Assembly (NCBI GenBank): GCA_023248835.1
Contig: JAHFDU010000282.1
Coordinates: 1-5,495, forward strand
Origin: Myxococcales bacterium
Lineage (GTDB): Bacteria; Myxococcota_A; Polyangia; Palsa-1104
Length of the DNA stretch: 5,495 nucleotides
Direction of reading: 5' to 3'
Both the position numbers and the translations under genes were made by a program. Below, in pieces: positions 5,007 to 5,495 of the stretch. The notes under the pieces are model-generated. The model was not told the DNA's origin, did not search any database, and saw nothing but the letters and a program-made list of their open reading frames with translations. Within the stretch, counting starts at the first letter, position 1; each line of letters begins with the position of its first letter.

Positions 5007-5495
5007 AACGAAAACGAGCCAATGGTTTTTCGCTGCTCGAAGTCATGGTCGCGATTGCGATCCTGGCCGGCGCATTGACGTGGCTGGTGGTTGTCGTCTC
5101 GAGAGCGATTGCGGCGGAGAATCACGCCAAGATGATGGCCACCGCGACGTTTTTGGCGCGCGGGAGGCTGGTCGAGGTCGAAGATCTGCTGCGCGAAGAG
5201 GGTTTTGGCGAGTCGGAAAAAGATCCCGAATGCAAATTTGAAGACCAAGCGTTTCACCGTTTCAGCTGCACCATCCATGTCGAAAAAGTGGAGCTGCCGA
5301 GTTCGGAGCAGCTGCAGACCGTACTGAGCTCGGCACAACAGGCGCAGCAGACTTTGCGCACCCAAGATTCGCCGTTGCCGTTGCCGCCAGCGACGCCGAG
5401 TGGTAGCAGCGACAAGAATGCACTCGGTGGCAGCGCCAGTCTGTTGGCGTCGCAATTTGAAATGGTCAAGAACGTGCTCGAGCAGGCGATCCGAA
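5003..5495 (+). CDS. gspI: GspI, T2SS minor pseudopilin precursor (3' truncated)
   Basis: The ATG at 5003 overlaps the gspH TGA (ATGA), and the frame stays open for 164 codons to the window edge. The protein begins MKRKRANG followed by FSLLEVMVAIAIL: a basic leader, cleavage after Gly8, Glu at +5 (Glu13) and a hydrophobic helix at about 9-32. The FSLLEVMVA form is typical of GspI. The next part (ATATFLARGRLVEVEDLLREEGFG, 46-69) matches the ATLLA/R.K..E.E stretch expected of GspI. Cys77 and Cys89 are present. Residues about 99-150 form a Gln-, Pro-, Ser- and Gly-rich segment that looks like a disordered insertion, before QFEMVKNVLEQAIR at the edge, where the final beta-strands would begin. In the family GspI is a minor pseudopilin that works with GspJ, GspK and GspH at the pseudopilus tip. 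AGGTGA at 4987-4992 is a usable ribosome site, and translation is probably coupled to gspH. Confidence 0.92.
   Translation, partial: MKRKRANGFSLLEVMVAIAILAGALTWLVVVVSRAIAAENHAKMMATATFLARGRLVEVEDLLREEGFGESEKDPECKFEDQAFHRFSCTIHVEKVELPSSEQLQTVLSSAQQAQQTLRTQDSPLPLPPATPSGSSDKNALGGSASLLASQFEMVKNVLEQAIR

Noticed and set aside
1..5495. CRISPR array, tRNA/rRNA, transposase, toxin-antitoxin or phage genes
   Set aside because: No regularly spaced repeats, tRNA-like cloverleaf sequences, or transposase or phage protein motifs were seen. All long frames with family motifs are T2SS components.

Overview
The window is an internal stretch of a type II secretion system (T2SS, general secretory pathway) operon. 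All genes lie on the + strand in the order gspD (3' end only), gspE, gspF, gspG, gspH, gspI (5' part only). Every gene was recognised from protein motifs read in the sequence; no database search was possible. The DNA is moderately GC-rich. The protein styles point to a Myxococcota / former Deltaproteobacteria-like Gram-negative bacterium: a GspD tail with RDYRRKRGLLEEIN-type charged sequence, a GspG with a Cys-Pro motif and an SRGKDKQEGTADDIKSW ending, and GspH and GspI carrying internal insertions. That assignment is an inference from remembered family style. The genome could also come from an uncultured relative.

Layout. Positions 1-431 encode the last 142 residues of the outer-membrane secretin GspD: the end of the secretin core, a charged helical stretch and a Pro/Gly-rich tail. 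After 2 nt comes GspE (434-2254), the cytoplasmic hexameric ATPase, with intact Walker A, Asp box, Walker B, His box and tetracysteine zinc motif. After 6 nt comes GspF (2261-3541), the inner-membrane platform protein with its duplicated T2SSF domain. A 164-nt hairpin-rich spacer (3542-3705) then separates the motor and platform genes from the pseudopilins. GspG (3706-4104) is the major pseudopilin and has the best Shine-Dalgarno sequence in the window. A second spacer (4105-4262) is filled by two related REP-like repeat units, and the second one ends exactly at the preferred gspH start codon. GspH (4263-5006) and GspI (5003 to the window end) are minor pseudopilins whose genes overlap by ATGA.

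How the genes work together. GspE hydrolyses ATP at the cytoplasmic face and, through GspF and the platform components not in this window (GspL, GspM), drives assembly of a GspG pseudopilus tipped by minor pseudopilins including GspH and GspI. The pseudopilus pushes folded periplasmic exoproteins through the GspD channel. The prepilin peptidase (GspO/PilD), GspC, GspJ, GspK, GspL and GspM are not in the window; gspJ/K/L/M probably follow downstream.

The protein-coding content is a conventional T2SS and I see no new enzymatic or defence system. The unusual material is non-coding or lineage-specific: the REP-like repeats that appear to supply the gspH ribosome-binding site, the stem-loop spacer before gspG, and the extra segments in GspD, GspE, GspH and GspI.
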